64,000 nucleotides of DNA, taken from the NCBI GenBank assembly GCA_949825065.1, contig OX463842.1:30393917-30457916 (forward strand), written 5' to 3'. Source of the stretch: Odontocerum albicorne. Taxonomy: Eukaryota; Arthropoda; Insecta; Trichoptera; Odontoceridae. A model generated the notes under the pieces. It did not search any database. It saw only the letters and a program-made list of their open reading frames with translations, and was not told where the DNA came from. The position numbers and the translations under genes were made by a program. Positions 9,735-21,941 of this stretch are shown piece by piece. Numbering within the stretch: the first letter of the stretch is position 1; each line of letters opens with the position of its first letter.

Positions 9735-10395
9735 TGGCACATGGAGAAGAATGTGTGTTAATAATGTATGAAACAGTTTACAACAAATAGGAAATAAAGT
9801 CAATGGGCCACTAAAACAAATATACTCGAACCAGACAATACCAACATCTGCGAAGATAATAGTCCACAACAGTATTTTAGTACCAACTTGGATGTATAGA
9901 AGTGTAACGTGGATGTAGAAAAAGAATAAAAGAATCGATAAATGTTGTAGAAATGCGTGTACTTAGAATACTATATGGGGTGACAATGTGTGACAGAATC
10001 CGGATGAAGTAATTAGGGATTAGTAGGAACATGTATTGTGGCTGGTGTGTTGAGAAAAATGAAAAAGAGCACCCTGAGATGGTTTGGGCACGTGGTATGT
10101 ATGAAAGAAGAAAGACTAACAAAACAAATTATCAGTGCGAATATGAGGGGAAGGCGTGGCAGAGAAAGACCAAATAAAGTATGGTAGAATCAAGTTAATG
10201 ATATTGTAAGAAGAAAATGTAAAAGTCAGAAAAATCATAAGTGATGTTTGAGAAAGTGTATGGATGTAGATAAGAAAAATGTGTGTGGCGATAGGTTAGT
10301 CTGGCGTTCTCTGCTTTCTGCCTACCTCGATAAGGAGACGGTGTGATGGTATGTATGTATTAAGTGCGATCGTAATAAAGTTCTGATTCATCACA
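9735..10395 (+). pseudogene. LINE family A (RTE-like) 3' third, decayed
   Basis: Across shifting plus frames: SAKIIVHNSILVPTWMYRS, VLRILYGVT, a stop-broken RWFGHV equivalent at 10080, EERLTKQIISANMRGRRGRE and a C-terminal RSLLSAYLDKE ending near 10345. This follows the RTE-like order (thumb region, FGHV, TKQI, GRP, W-R-S-V-V-S-A). The element runs into a short TGTATG microsatellite, typical of RTE 3' ends. The nearest relative in the window is 59440-59975. Confidence 0.75.
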
Positions 10396-11034
10396 TATAT
10401 GATATACGACTCATAGTAAGTAATTGAATTATCTTTGCTTATACTCGTAATATGTTGAAATAACTAATAATCACTTTTTTCATTACAATTAAAATTATTC
10501 AATTACTTGTTACGCAGTCAATTGTATTATTTTAAACATAAAACTTACGGAGCTGGATGAATTTCACTCTCTCTCTCTCTTTCTCTCTCTAGGCAATTAT
10601 ATAACCAATATACGATTAAATTTGTTAGTACTAGGTGAAAGTGAAACAAACTAATCTTTGCGTAACACTAGGTAAATTACGTACGCATGTTATCCGTAGA
10701 AATTAGTTCTTTACTCGAAAATGTACGAAAAATAGCATTTCATGCCACTCGCCATTAATCCGGCTCAGATGCCTTATTAAGTTTTCATAAATGAGCGATT
10801 TCAATGTTAATTAAGTTTTATAAATTATTAATGGAATTTTATTCATAAATAGTCCATTTAACTATACTTAATACATCATTGTTTTACTTATATTTTTGTT
10901 ATTTGAATAAGTATTGCATAAACGAACAGTGAATCGTGATTTTACACACTCCACACTTTATCAATTTGAAATATATTTATAATATTTTGTTTTAATTTAA
11001 ATTTTAATTCTTATGATTGTGTGCGGTATATTGT
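10396..11034. other. AT-rich spacer with CT microsatellite
   Basis: A (CT)n tract lies at about 10567-10592. Otherwise nothing recognised. Confidence 0.65.
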
Positions 11035-11320
11035 GGGATGAATATTTTTGGTCTTTCTCGAGTGATGATGTGTGAGGAGTTGAATTTCGCAAGATGTTTC
11101 CAGTTGTAGTTGAGTGTCACTGTTTGTCAGGTTGATGAGAGCGTGCAACGGGGTTTTGTTTTTGTGTAATCAAAAATCGGAAAGAAGTATCGATTTATTT
11201 TTTCATGCTAAATATCCTCAGTGAGATACAGGCAAAAGCCTAGTTTACTGGGGATACGACAAATGAAAGGCAACAAACCCAGATCCATTAAAATTGTATC
11301 TCCAAATCAAATTACCTGTT
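11035..11320 (+). repeat. dispersed repeat R, copy 1
   Basis: Closely matches the reverse complement of 63695-63920: shared blocks include AATCAAAAATCGGAAAGAA, TATCGATTTATTTTTT, ACGACAAATGAAAGGCAACA and AACCCAGATCCATTAAAAT. It has no coding content and no terminal inverted repeat that I can see. Probably a non-autonomous mobile element; class undetermined. Confidence 0.8.
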
Positions 11321-11544
11321 GTTTTTTTTGCAAATTGTGTATATTTCTTGTCATGTGTAATAATAAATAAATAAAATATAAGAAACAATCAAATAAATAT
11401 AAAATAAAGATTCAGATATGGTAAGTTTTTTTCAGTTTACCTCAAAAACTCTGATATAAATTTATTTTACACAAATAGTATTTGAACATTAATGTAAATT
11501 TATTTTATACAAAATTATATGAAAATAAATATTTGTGTTACAGC

Positions 11545-11910
11545 CGTGGTCTAATTATTAGCATTTACGCTTTGCAAGCGGGCATCCCAGGTACGAATCC
11601 TGGTGGATTTACTTCCGGACTGGTTTTACTCTTAGGCCGTTTTATATCATAATTAAAGTTTTTATGTTACTTATCAAAAAAATTATTATACTACTGTTTA
11701 GTAACACCAAAATAGCGCTATAAAAAAAACTAACAAAAGGTTGCCGTAGACTATACCTGCCGATCGTTTTGGAACTTTGATCTCCTTGCTATCGGAACTT
11801 TGAGTTTGATTGATCAAGACTGTATGCTTGCTGAAGTGCAACATCTTGCACACAATAAACCAATATAGGCTCTGGCATATTTCGTTCGATGCACAGCTGA
11901 CAATCATACT
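11545..11910 (+). mobile_element. SINE2 (tRNA-derived), near full length
   Basis: The head GCCGTGGTCTAATTATTAGC (A-box-like), an anticodon-loop-like TTTGCAA and the B box GGTACGAATCC resemble a tRNA. The body has GACTGGTTTTACTCTTAGG and a distal block TGCAACATCTTGCACACAAT shared with 36044-36300. The head differs from SINE1, though both have a TTTTACTCTTAGGCC-like body motif. A functional tRNA is unlikely because the stems do not pair well. Confidence 0.75.
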
Positions 11911-14900
11911 CGATTACGAGGGATTATCTATCATGATCATAAATTTTTTACATGTCAATCAATGTTTTAAATACCATTAAGTTAAATAAAAAAAATAATA
12001 TTTAAAATAAAGCAAAAGTGTTTTAATGTATTTAATACATATATAGTTTACTTCTTAGGATTATCAATTTATTCATTGTTTGAATTAAAATACCTGCCGA
12101 TTCAAAATAACTATGACATTTACATTAACAATGTAAACGGAGTATTAAATATCATAAAACAGAAAAAATATCAATAACAATAAAGTATTGTCACCAACCT
12201 TGTTGAATGAAAGTTAAACATGAACTTGCTAATACTTAGATAAATGTTTTGCGATGCGTACTCTCAAGACATTTCGTGGTGGGTCAAAGAAGAAGGAATG
12301 AGAATATAATTTAAAAAATGAAAGGTATTATACTTAAGACCTGCAGACAGAGATCATTTAATGAATATAATTACAGCTCAGATGTGCATAGTGTGCAAGA
12401 AAGAGATAAGAAACAATCGATATTCAATATAATGTTAGTTTCTCATACAAAGTAACAAAAATATTTTTATTTCTAAAAATCAAACTTTAATTGTAATGAT
12501 TGAATCTGAAATACAAACCTGATAAAGAAAGCGTCCACAAGTAATATTCATATGAAGTTTGGATGACACTCTTTGTAACGTTCAGCACGGCAGCCATAAC
12601 TATAACTCTCCAAGTTCGGTACCCTCAGTGATCTGAAAAATGGGAAAAACACTTTGCGATTTCTTTAAAAAATACATTAAAATACCTCGAAAACTGACTA
12701 CTTACCTCGTAAAATAAAATTTATTTTTAAATAAGCATATTATTGGTTAAGGTTCTGTGAGTATTGTTGCGTTGAAATATTTACTTCTAAATTATGAAAT
12801 TTTTCGGGTTCAAACGATGTTGAGGAATGTTTTTTTAAAATTAATATAGATGATATGATACTTGCATATCAAGTTGACGATCTCGAGGAACCTTGTGGTA
12901 GAATAAACACAAGGTCTCAAGTTCAATTTTCGATGGTTATCAAACAAAATATGTTCCGTTTAGATTTTTTTTTTTTAAATGAGTCCTTTTAACATATATG
13001 ACTGTTTTACTTTGCTAACGTGGCAATGGACCCACGAGATTAGAATATAAAATAATATTTAGATTTTCTTAGCTATAATTCAATTTATGCGCGATAGTTT
13101 TTATTTATACTCATGCATTCATTTACATTTTAATACAACAAAAATGTACATATTTTTTTCGGTGATTGTCCCAAAGCGTTGGTATCAGTTTTTAAAGTGC
13201 ATTTTCATTTTCACTAGAAGCACTTACTGAACTTTCACTTCAGGTTTTAAGCATCAAAAGTTATTTAAGTATGTAATGGCTCGGCAGTCTTGTAGCAGGT
13301 TTCGTACGCAGCTAAATATCTCAAGCAAATAATCCAATAAGACATTTATATATTTTTATGTTCTGTAATATCTACTCGTATATAACGTGCTCTCAGTGTA
13401 TGAAGATCTTAAAAAGTTTTGTGTCATATGAAACTATTTTAATTTATTACTCTTATTTTGAAATTAATACAGAATTGTTATAAAATAACTCTATTTAATT
13501 TTTTTTTCTATGAGTGATTTATGACATTATTTTTTTTATAAGAAATCATTTGAACATGATAATGTAATTTTTTGGCAAAATCAAATATCTTTTGTCATAT
13601 AAAAATATTCTGCCATATCAAATTTACGTGTGTCAAACAAGAAAAAAAAAACAAAATATTCAGGCCTTTTAGGAAAATATAATTGCTAGTATTATATCTG
13701 AGAAATTTTAGAAGAAAGCACATAAAACTGGCAATGCAAAACAAAGTAAAAACTAATTTAAATTGGTCAAAATATTCTTTTGTTTACAAACATAGCTTTT
13801 GATAAAAAAATGTATTGATTAGAAAAGTATATTTTAGGATATCAATTTTGATATTGCATAGTTATAAATTTGTCTTAATTAACAGCTCGATATTCTGAGA
13901 ATATTAGTGACAATAGGTGTACATACTCGTACATACACTCATATTTATAATTCAAAGGTTAATAAGAAATTTTCAACAAAATAATTACGTAAATTAAACC
14001 TGCATACCTAACAAAGTGAACGCATCGATTAAACCATTTGCGTCGTAAAGTTTTCTCTCCTCGTATTAGAAAATCAGATATTAAATTTGTAACGTTTACC
14101 TTTACTCTCTTGCACTCCGTTGAATGAAGACTCTTTGCGGTAAAATAAATGAACGCCACACCATTACATTGTATCGATCAGCACATGCCGTTAGATGAAA
14201 GTAAAGTTATCTTCATTCATTATGTAAAGTTGATAAATCATGGAAATAGTTTCATTTCACTGAGAAGAAACATAACTACTTAGACACTTGAATGATCTTG
14301 TTGATGTCTCTTTTTTATAAAATATGTAGAAAAAAAATCATGTCTTGAACGAGATTTTTTGTTATTCAATTAAAAATAACACTGCAGTACTTTTATGAAT
14401 AATTGTTTACATTTCGAAAAAATTGTACCTTGGGTAAAATTATTTGATTAAATCAAAATAATACAAATATTTCTTCATATTTTAAACTAGATATTTTTTT
14501 TATTTGTTTCACAAACTCATTCATAAAATTTTAAGAATATTTTAGGATTACATAAATGTATCGGTGATATTTGATCCAGGGGGAGGGGGGGGCTATACGC
14601 TGAATTATATTAAAATTATCGTATTAATAAAACAACTTTCAACATAATTATTGTGACGTTGCATACATATGCCTCATAATCAATTTCATAAACTTGACTT
14701 ACATTTTGCTTTTACTTTTTTGGCGCATTCTACTTTCTCTGTCTTATACTATAAAAGAAAAGAACATTTTCCTGGTATAAATTAAGACTTTCATAAGGTT
14801 CACAATATTTTCGTACAAAATTGATAACATGAAAATGTTACATAAGAAAGTGAAAAGTAAGAAGTGTACGTAAGTTTGGCCAATTTGTGTTTTTGGTGTA

Positions 14901-15819
14901 TTACTAAAATTGTTATACTTTTTAAATTTCTAGCATCTTTACCTATAGACAATTAAAGTTAGTTAGGTTGTGTTAAACCCTTCAATAATATAATGTTTAA
15001 ACATTTTAGGATTTATATGTAATCTCAACTATATAAGAGATAGGAAATTATTGTAAAATGTTTAAAGAAAGTTTAAGTTCTTCTCAAGTTTACACGGTCG
15101 ACAATTTATATCAGTTTTTGCGCGAATTCGCTAATGTTGAACTCTGCGCACATTTCGCATTGAAAATCATCGAACTGTGATGCATGTTTCTCATGCACGA
15201 CAACTCGTGAGGATGAAATGACATTGTCATCAGCTGTCTTTGTGCTAGTTGATGAGTGAATCTGTTTCTCTGATGTTCATACAATAGTCAAGATATTGTT
15301 CTGCTTACCTTTTCATACATTAGTCACGCCGCTATTAACTTCATTGTTTTATTATTCTATCATTTAAGTGTAGAAGAAACTGAGCACGTTTTAACTAAAA
15401 TTTAAATAATTCAAGATATGTTTTAACTAAAATTTAAATAGTTCCAAATTAATCGATAGATTCTCTAGATATATCTTAACAAAGGGAAATATTAATATTT
15501 TTGCGTTATTTTTGTTTACTTGCAACCAAGTAAAATTTTGGAAGATAGTTTTATTTTTCCGTACCGAATATACACTCTATACATCTCTCCGGATCTTAAA
15601 TAAACTGTGTTCAAGTATTTGTTACAATTACGAGTATATTTTCAACTCGTTCATTCATTCATTCATTTCCATGTCTGGATCATCAATTTTCAATGATGTC
15701 ACGTGTTTCTAGTAGCAGGCAACAGAGATCGCAATATAATTTACACGAATAAATAACAATGTTTGCAATCAACAGCAAATTAATAAGAGGTTATTTAGTA
15801 CTTAGCGGCACGATCAAAA
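11911..15819. other. AT-rich spacer, 3.9 kb
   Basis: No gene or known repeat recognised. A G-rich run lies near 14580, an imperfect 34-bp duplication (TTTTAACTAAAATTTAAATA) at about 15390-15440, and an (ATTC)n tract at about 15652-15670. Confidence 0.6.
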
Positions 15820-16055
15820 TAAATATTGTGCTGTGTTACACTTTCGTTGTATATAGTATAGTATAGCCTGGCCTGGCGTGTTTATTGCCTTACAGCAACA
15901 ACTTTTAATCAACCAGAAATATGCACAAGAGGTCTTAATCCAAGATCCGGCAGGAACCAGTTTTAAAAATAAATTTAATTCCAACGGGAATCGAATTCAT
16001 AATCCTCGAGCTAGAATACAGACATTTTACCAACTAAGCCACGGAAGTCATATAT
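15820..16055 (-). mobile_element. SINE1, full length, reverse
   Basis: Tail (TTACACTTTCGTTGTATA on plus), a body carrying extra or diverged bases, B box (minus GATTCGATTCCCG) and A-box region (TTAGTTGGTAAAATGTC) are all present in order. Confidence 0.85.
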
Positions 16056-17480
16056 TCTATGAAAGAGTTAGTTGTATTTGTTGCAATATAAATATTTTGT
16101 AATTATTGGTTTTGAAAATCGGTACCATTCAATTTAATATAAACAAACGTTACCTACTTGTTAGGGATATCAAAGGTTTAGAAAATGTAATATTTAAAAT
16201 AAGAGTGAGTTAGAGCAAATTTATACAGGTAAAATATGTCATTAAAATGCCTTATTCGTGTTAGTAAACATTGTGGAACACTTTGCCAGTAAATGTTAAT
16301 CATGTTTATTTTCTCCTTTAAAATAATCTATGGAATATATAGTAATACAATTAAATGATTGATTACTTTAAAATGATAAAGAGATAATTAAATTGATTGC
16401 ATTTACTATATTTAACAAATCTATCATTTGTAGCTGATAAAAGTAAAAAGATCAAAAGGTTTGATTTACTGTTAAGGTGCTTTAATGAAAATCGTCCAAA
16501 TATGAGGTAGAATATGAATACTGTTTTACCCTTGTAAGAGAAAAAATAGTATCTAACATAAATAAAAAATCTAAAATGAGATTTATATTTATTTTGGTTT
16601 TATTTCTCTTGCATTATTTGGAATAATAAAGTAGCAAATTTACTTTAAAATTCGATATATTCACAAGTTAAAGTCTGTGTTTTTACTAATGATATTTATC
16701 ATTAATGCATATTTTATTTCATCTGAGTTTTAATAATTTTTTTCAAATTTAAGTTAAAGACTGGTTCATCCGAAAAAATATTGTTTATAACGGTTTCTAA
16801 TTTACTTTTGTTGCGTTTTCATATACTTAATTTATCATAAATACATTCTTCATCCAAAGGTTAACGCCATAATTTTGATTACAATGAGTTACACGCGTGA
16901 CTTACTTTAATGTTTCTAACATATTCAGTAAATTTATGTTGAACTAACGTTAAGTGAGCTAAATGCATATAATTTCAAGATCTGTATTGCATCAATAAAT
17001 TAATATAAAAAATAGTTCGAATTTAACTTGCATTTGCATGAAGCAACCCATGTCGATGACTTTTCTCCATTTTCATGCACGAATTAGTAAGTAACATTAA
17101 GAATTTCCAATTAAAAACCAACAAAAAGGTGGAGTTAATTCCATGCCATGTTCCGTGGGGGAATTATTTCCATTATTAGACTTATTTTTTATTATTATTT
17201 CAATACTTTTCAGCATTGCTGTGGTTCAGAATCGATATAATAATTCAAACGTTTTTTTCTTCTTTTGGTTCGCTGTTTAACCTTCTTTAAAATACTGTAA
17301 ATGAGTTTTAATCTATCGATAATTTATATAAAACAAATATCTGAACCAGGTTTTCTAGTAACAGAATTTTACCAAAAAATAGAAGTAGATATATCCTCGT
17401 TGCATACCCTAAATGGGACATGACGAATGTGGATAGTAAGAGACCAAAACGTTTTTTAACTGATATGTCAATTCTAAGTT
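16056..17480. other. AT-rich spacer
   Basis: Nothing recognised. Confidence 0.6.
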
Positions 17481-18174
17481 GTAAAATTAATTTAATTATA
17501 ATGTATCGTTTGGAATATATGTCAATGTATGTAAAATTAATTTAATTATAATGTATCATTGGGAATATATGTCAATGTATGTAAAATTAATTTAATTATA
17601 ATGTATCGTTTGGAATATATGTCAATGTATGTAAAATTAATTTAATTATAATGTATCATTGGGAATATATGTCAATGTATGTAAAATTAATTTAATTATA
17701 ATGTATCGTTTGGAATATATGTCAATGTATGTAAAATTAATTTAATTATAATGTATCATTGGTAATATATGTCAATGTATGTAAAATTAATTTAATTATA
17801 ATGTATCGTTTGGAATATATGTCAATGTATGTAAAATTAATTTAATTGTAATCTATCATTGGGAATATATGTCAATGTATGTAAAATTAATTTAATTATA
17901 ATGTATCGTTTGGAATATATGTCAATGTATGTAAAATTAATTTAATTATAATGTATCATTGGTAATATATGTCAATGTATGTAAAATTAATTTAATTATA
18001 ATGTATCGTTTGGAATATATGTCAATGTATGTAAAATTAATTTAATTATAATGTATCATTGGGAATATATGTCAATGTATGTAAAATTAATTTAATTATA
18101 ATGTATCGTTTGGAATATATGTCAATGTATGTAAAATTAATTTAATTATAATGTATCATTGGGAATATATGTCA
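17481..18174. repeat. 50-bp satellite, about 13.9 copies, dimeric
   Basis: Monomers start every 50 bp from 17481 to 18131. Each begins GTAAAATTAATTTAATTATA. They alternate strictly between type A (CGTTTGG) and type B (CATTGGG or CATTGGT) through seven A-B pairs, so the true unit is a 100-bp dimer. Only a handful of other substitutions occur, which indicates recent expansion. Confidence 0.97.
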
Positions 18175-18344
18175 AATATCAAAGTTTTGAGTAGTGAAAT
18201 TAAACTATTGTTATTCCTAAGCTGAGTAAAAGTTTTTTTAGTATAGAAATGCTACACGCATTTTAACTAATACATTAAATAATATTTTGAAAATGTTATT
18301 ATTATGAGACAATATTCGTTTTGTTGTAATGGCGAATATAACAA

Positions 18345-18555
18345 ACATACTGATGATCTTCGTACCCTAGTTGGTAAGACATCTGTTTTCCAGCCCGAAA
18401 GTCGTGAGTTTGATTCTCGTTGGAACCTAGATTTGTTAAACAATAATTCCAGTCTGGTTTTTAGTTCATGGCTTTTAAATGTGTTTCTGGTTAGTTGGAA
18501 GAAATTGCTACATGTCAATTGACCTGCCAGGTTGTAATGAATACAAATAAAGCGT
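18345..18555 (+). mobile_element. SINE1, full length, forward
   Basis: CCTAGTTGGTAAGACATC (A box), GAGTTTGATTCTCG (B box), body AATTCCAGTCTGGTTTTTAG and tail CTGGTTAGTTGGAAGAAATT, ending in an A-rich stretch. Among the best-preserved forward copies here. Confidence 0.9.
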
Positions 18556-18792
18556 AATTTAATAATAATAGTTTATTTAGCTTACTTTCATCTAAATATT
18601 GAAAACAATTGTTTAAAATCAAAACATAATAGAAATTGTTCAATTGCGAGAAAATGTTTTAAAGGTTTTAGGAGAACACTTTCATCCAAACTTGATTACA
18701 AGAGTGACATATATTTAATTTTATACCAAAAATACGTCCTTGTCTGCGAAAAAAGTGCGAATACAAAACGGAACCTTCCCCACGTTACTTAC

Positions 18793-18901
18793 CCACGCCA
18801 CAGACAGAGTTCGAGATCAGCTGCCTCGGGTGATGTGACGGAGAAAGTGATGCGGATGGAATGCCGCCGAACGGAACTGCTGTGTGGTGCGGTGCCCACA
18901 T
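18793..18901 (-). CDS. candidate 5' coding exon (weak to moderate)
   Basis: On the minus strand an ATG at 18901 opens a 36-codon frame (MWAPHHTAVPFGGIPSAS, then His/Pro/Ser-rich) running to a near-ideal splice donor, G|GTAAGT, at 18793|18792. The segment and its upstream flank (to about 19150) are far richer in GC than the surroundings, as expected for a 5' UTR plus first coding exon. The composition resembles the disordered N-terminus of a transcription factor, but I recognise no family. No downstream exon is found on this strand in the remaining 18.8 kb. The rival explanation is an unrecognised GC-rich repeat. Confidence 0.3.
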
Positions 18902-19321
18902 GGATACCCAAATATTACAAGTGATTCCACAGAAAGAGACCAGCAGACCGCGTCAGCGGCTGGCCGTGAACATATATCTCGTGTACATGATATTTCAATG
19001 CCATTCGTGAAGGAGATGATTCTCTTATGCTTAAGTCGAACCTCCGTCCTATTACACAGTTTCTTGACTCTATGTGCTCAAATCGCACAGCATCGTGAAA
19101 GGTTCGATGATATTGAATGTCAATTTTGGCGAACCCCGTCATTTTACTCGGTAACACTTATTGTGATTAAATGCAATTAAATTAATTCTTATAGGCGAAA
19201 TCATCCACACTTTCCCGGTAATCAAATCGTATTATATGGTAGTTCACAACTCTCATTTATTGAAATTATCATTAACATTAACATAAATTTGATAAATAAT
19301 TATATAAATGATTTTTTTACA

Positions 19322-19425
19322 TATACATCATCATCATCATTGTCAACCAGGGTCGATCCACTGCTGGATGAAGGTCTCCCCAAGTTGACTACAAATAGTT
19401 CGGTTTTTTGCTCGAACCAACCACG
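19322..19425 (-). mobile_element. RTE-like LINE 3' terminus, inverted fragment
   Basis: The reverse complement of the 3' terminus seen at 22085-22167: the ATCATCATCATCATTGTCAA microsatellite end plus GGTCGATCCACTGCTGG. It abuts the forward RTE body at about 19420, forming an inverted junction. Confidence 0.85.
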
Positions 19426-19940
19426 AGAACAAGCTGGATTCAGGAAGGGTTTAAGTACCATGGACCATATTCAAGTGCTGCGGGAAATAATAGAAAGATG
19501 TGAAGGATACGAACTTCCTCTATACCTAGCCTTTGTGGAATACGAAAAGGTCATTGACTACGTCAAGAAAGTTGCCATACTAGATGCTCTAAAGATACAA
19601 GGTATTGATAGAGCATACATTCAGTTGTTCAATAGCATCTATAAGGATGCAACAGTAAAAATACATCTCCACAAATCATCCGAAACCTTCCAAATTGGTA
19701 AGGGAGTTTGTCAAGGAGATACTATTTCCTCAAAATTATTCACAGCTACACTTGAACATGTCTTTAGTAAACTGGAATGAGATAATAAAAGCCTAGTGAT
19801 TGATGGAAAATGCCTAAGCTATTTGAGATTTGCAGACGATATCGTTATATTCTCACAAAATCCAAATGATCTTCAGCACCAACTGCAGGAATTTGCAGAG
19901 GTCAGCCGACAAGTTGCTTTCAAAATGAATATATCAAAAA

Positions 19941-21500
19941 CAGTGGTGGCCGGTGGACCAAATAATTGGGGGTTCAACAGAGTAGGTATCCAAATACCAA
20001 ATAATATAAAGAAAAAAAATTACATACCTATTTATAAAGAAGTTCTATTCTCCGCTATTTTTGTTTAGCGAATTCCCAATGAATCTTATTAAAATCAGGT
20101 ATAGACTGAATTAGCTCTTTTTCGATGCTTAATATTGATAAAGCGTTCAGTCTGTCCTGTCCTGGCTCATTGTATTTCTCAAAAATGATTTTATCCTTTT
20201 TGACGTGACGTAAACACCTTTCACTCTCAACATAAGTCATTGGAATAGTGCATACGAGTTTAAATAACTTTACAATCTAAGAAAAACCTTCTAGTAAACC
20301 AGTATTATAAAAAAGTTGTAAAATAGACAAAGCGCCCTCAGCATTGGCAAAATCATCCCGAGCATAAATTGCACTGAGTTCACCTTTGAATTGAACTTTA
20401 TTTAAAAAATCGTATGTTTTTACCGTCAAAATAAAATCATGTTCGGGAAATTTGGACCTATACTCAGTAAATTTTTCGCTATAGAATAATTTTGCTGCAG
20501 TTAGGTGATTACTAAATGCAAAACGTTGTTTCATTTCACACAAAATTGTATCGCAGACTTCTTTACAAATAACTTGACTTCGAGGTTTTTATTCGTTTAG
20601 TCGATGGTCCAAGAAAATTTTCCGTGGATTTACGCACATTTTTCAAACTCCCTGATATAGTTACGAATTATAACGGGATCTTAATTCTTAAATTGCAATT
20701 GTTTGAATAAAATATCACAGTGTGGCAGAATTTTTTGGAAAAAATTACGCAAACAAACACAATAAATAATCGAAATAGTTATGTTTATCCTGCAAATGGC
20801 TCGTAATATTATATAGATAGTTAGAAAAGCGTTTAGCCACGTGACGAAACTGCAAAAATATCATTGAAATCGAAAACGGAATTTATTACAAGTTAACTAA
20901 ACAAAACAATAAAGGAAGAAAGTCGGTACCTAATTAGGTAAGCAAAAACGTTTGTTAATTTGGAGACATATACTCGCAAAGATATATGTACTAAAAAGAC
21001 GCCCCAGTTTAAACGCTAGGAACAAATCATCCCTTCTCTGCGGTGGTCAAATTAAAAAAAAACTTTAAATTGATGTATTACTATCCCAGCGAACTGTCAT
21101 ACGCGCCATTCGGGTGTTTCCGGGATCACTCGGATATTTCGTGCACGCACTAGAAACACTAAGAATCCCTAGAAATCCCTATTCAAATATAGCTGTCTCA
21201 AGATTTTATGTTCTCTTTTAATTTCAAGGGAATTGTATAATATCGGGGATCGTTCAAAAACGCACGCAGAGCGAGTACTCCAACATGCAAGCAGATTGCG
21301 TCCAGATGCAAAACACATGTATACAACAAATGAGCTCTAACAAATCGAGTTGCATATTGTAGTGAGCCATGTCGACATAAATATATATTATTTTTCATAA
21401 ATATTGTTATGATAATATACATTTTCACTATACTTCTTTAGGTGTTTATTGTTATATAAATTCAGTAGTTCGGAGAGCACTAATGAGCCAGCCGCTACTG
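19941..21500 (-). mobile_element. hAT-superfamily transposon relic, 1,560 bp
   Basis: Bounded by exact 8-bp target duplications, ATCAAAAA at 19933-19940 and 21501-21508. The ends are imperfect inverted repeats (CAGTGGTGGCCGGTGG on the left; CAGTAGCGGCTGGCTC read inward from the right), the CAG(T/N)GGCGG type usual in hAT elements. The inside encodes only the C-terminal part of a transposase on the minus strand, so most of the gene is deleted. Insertion is in forward-oriented RTE coding DNA. Confidence 0.9.
20055..20543 (-). pseudogene. hAT transposase C-terminal fragment
   Basis: Two minus-strand open pieces, 20543-20277 (88 codons, QRFAFSNHLTAAKLF, GALSILQLFYNTGLL) and 20240-20055 (61 codons, YVESERCLRHVKKDK, RLNALSILSIEKELI), separated by a stop near 20277. 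SERCxxxxK followed by RLNxLxxLSIEKEL is the C-terminal dimerisation region of hAT transposases, which cut and paste DNA in the nucleus. The BED zinc finger and most of the RNase H-like catalytic fold are missing, so no activity is expected. Confidence 0.8.
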
Positions 21501-21941
21501 ATCAAAAACCAAATACATAATGAACAGATTAGCTACCCCAAAAGCAATATTTGTGGATGGAAAGTCTCTGAAACTTGTCAAGGAATATGTGTATTTGGGC
21601 CAAGTTATTTATTTTGTAGGTGATATATCGGAGGAAATAGCACGAAGGACAAAACAAGCATGGAGCTCATTTAGACATTTGCACAACATCTTCAAAAGTA
21701 ATCTCCCAATATATTTGAAGCGAAAAGTCTAAAACCAGTGTATTCTCCCAGTACATACGTATGGCTATGAGACATGGACGCTTACATTAAAGAACACACA
21801 AAATCTCCAGATCGCACATAGGGGCATGGAGAGATGCATGTTGGGATATACTAAAAAAGGTCTTAAACGAAACACCTGGATTCGCAACAGAACAAAGGTA
21901 GAAGACGTAATAAAGGTGTGTAAGATGAAGTGGCAATATGC

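Noticed and set aside
11545..11625. Functional tRNA gene
   Set aside because: A and B boxes are present but the acceptor and anticodon stems do not pair; it is followed by SINE2 body.
15878..16102. 74-codon plus-strand ORF
   Set aside because: Lies entirely on a reverse SINE1 copy.
17481..18174. CRISPR-like or bacterial repeat array
   Set aside because: Head-to-tail satellite with no spacers.
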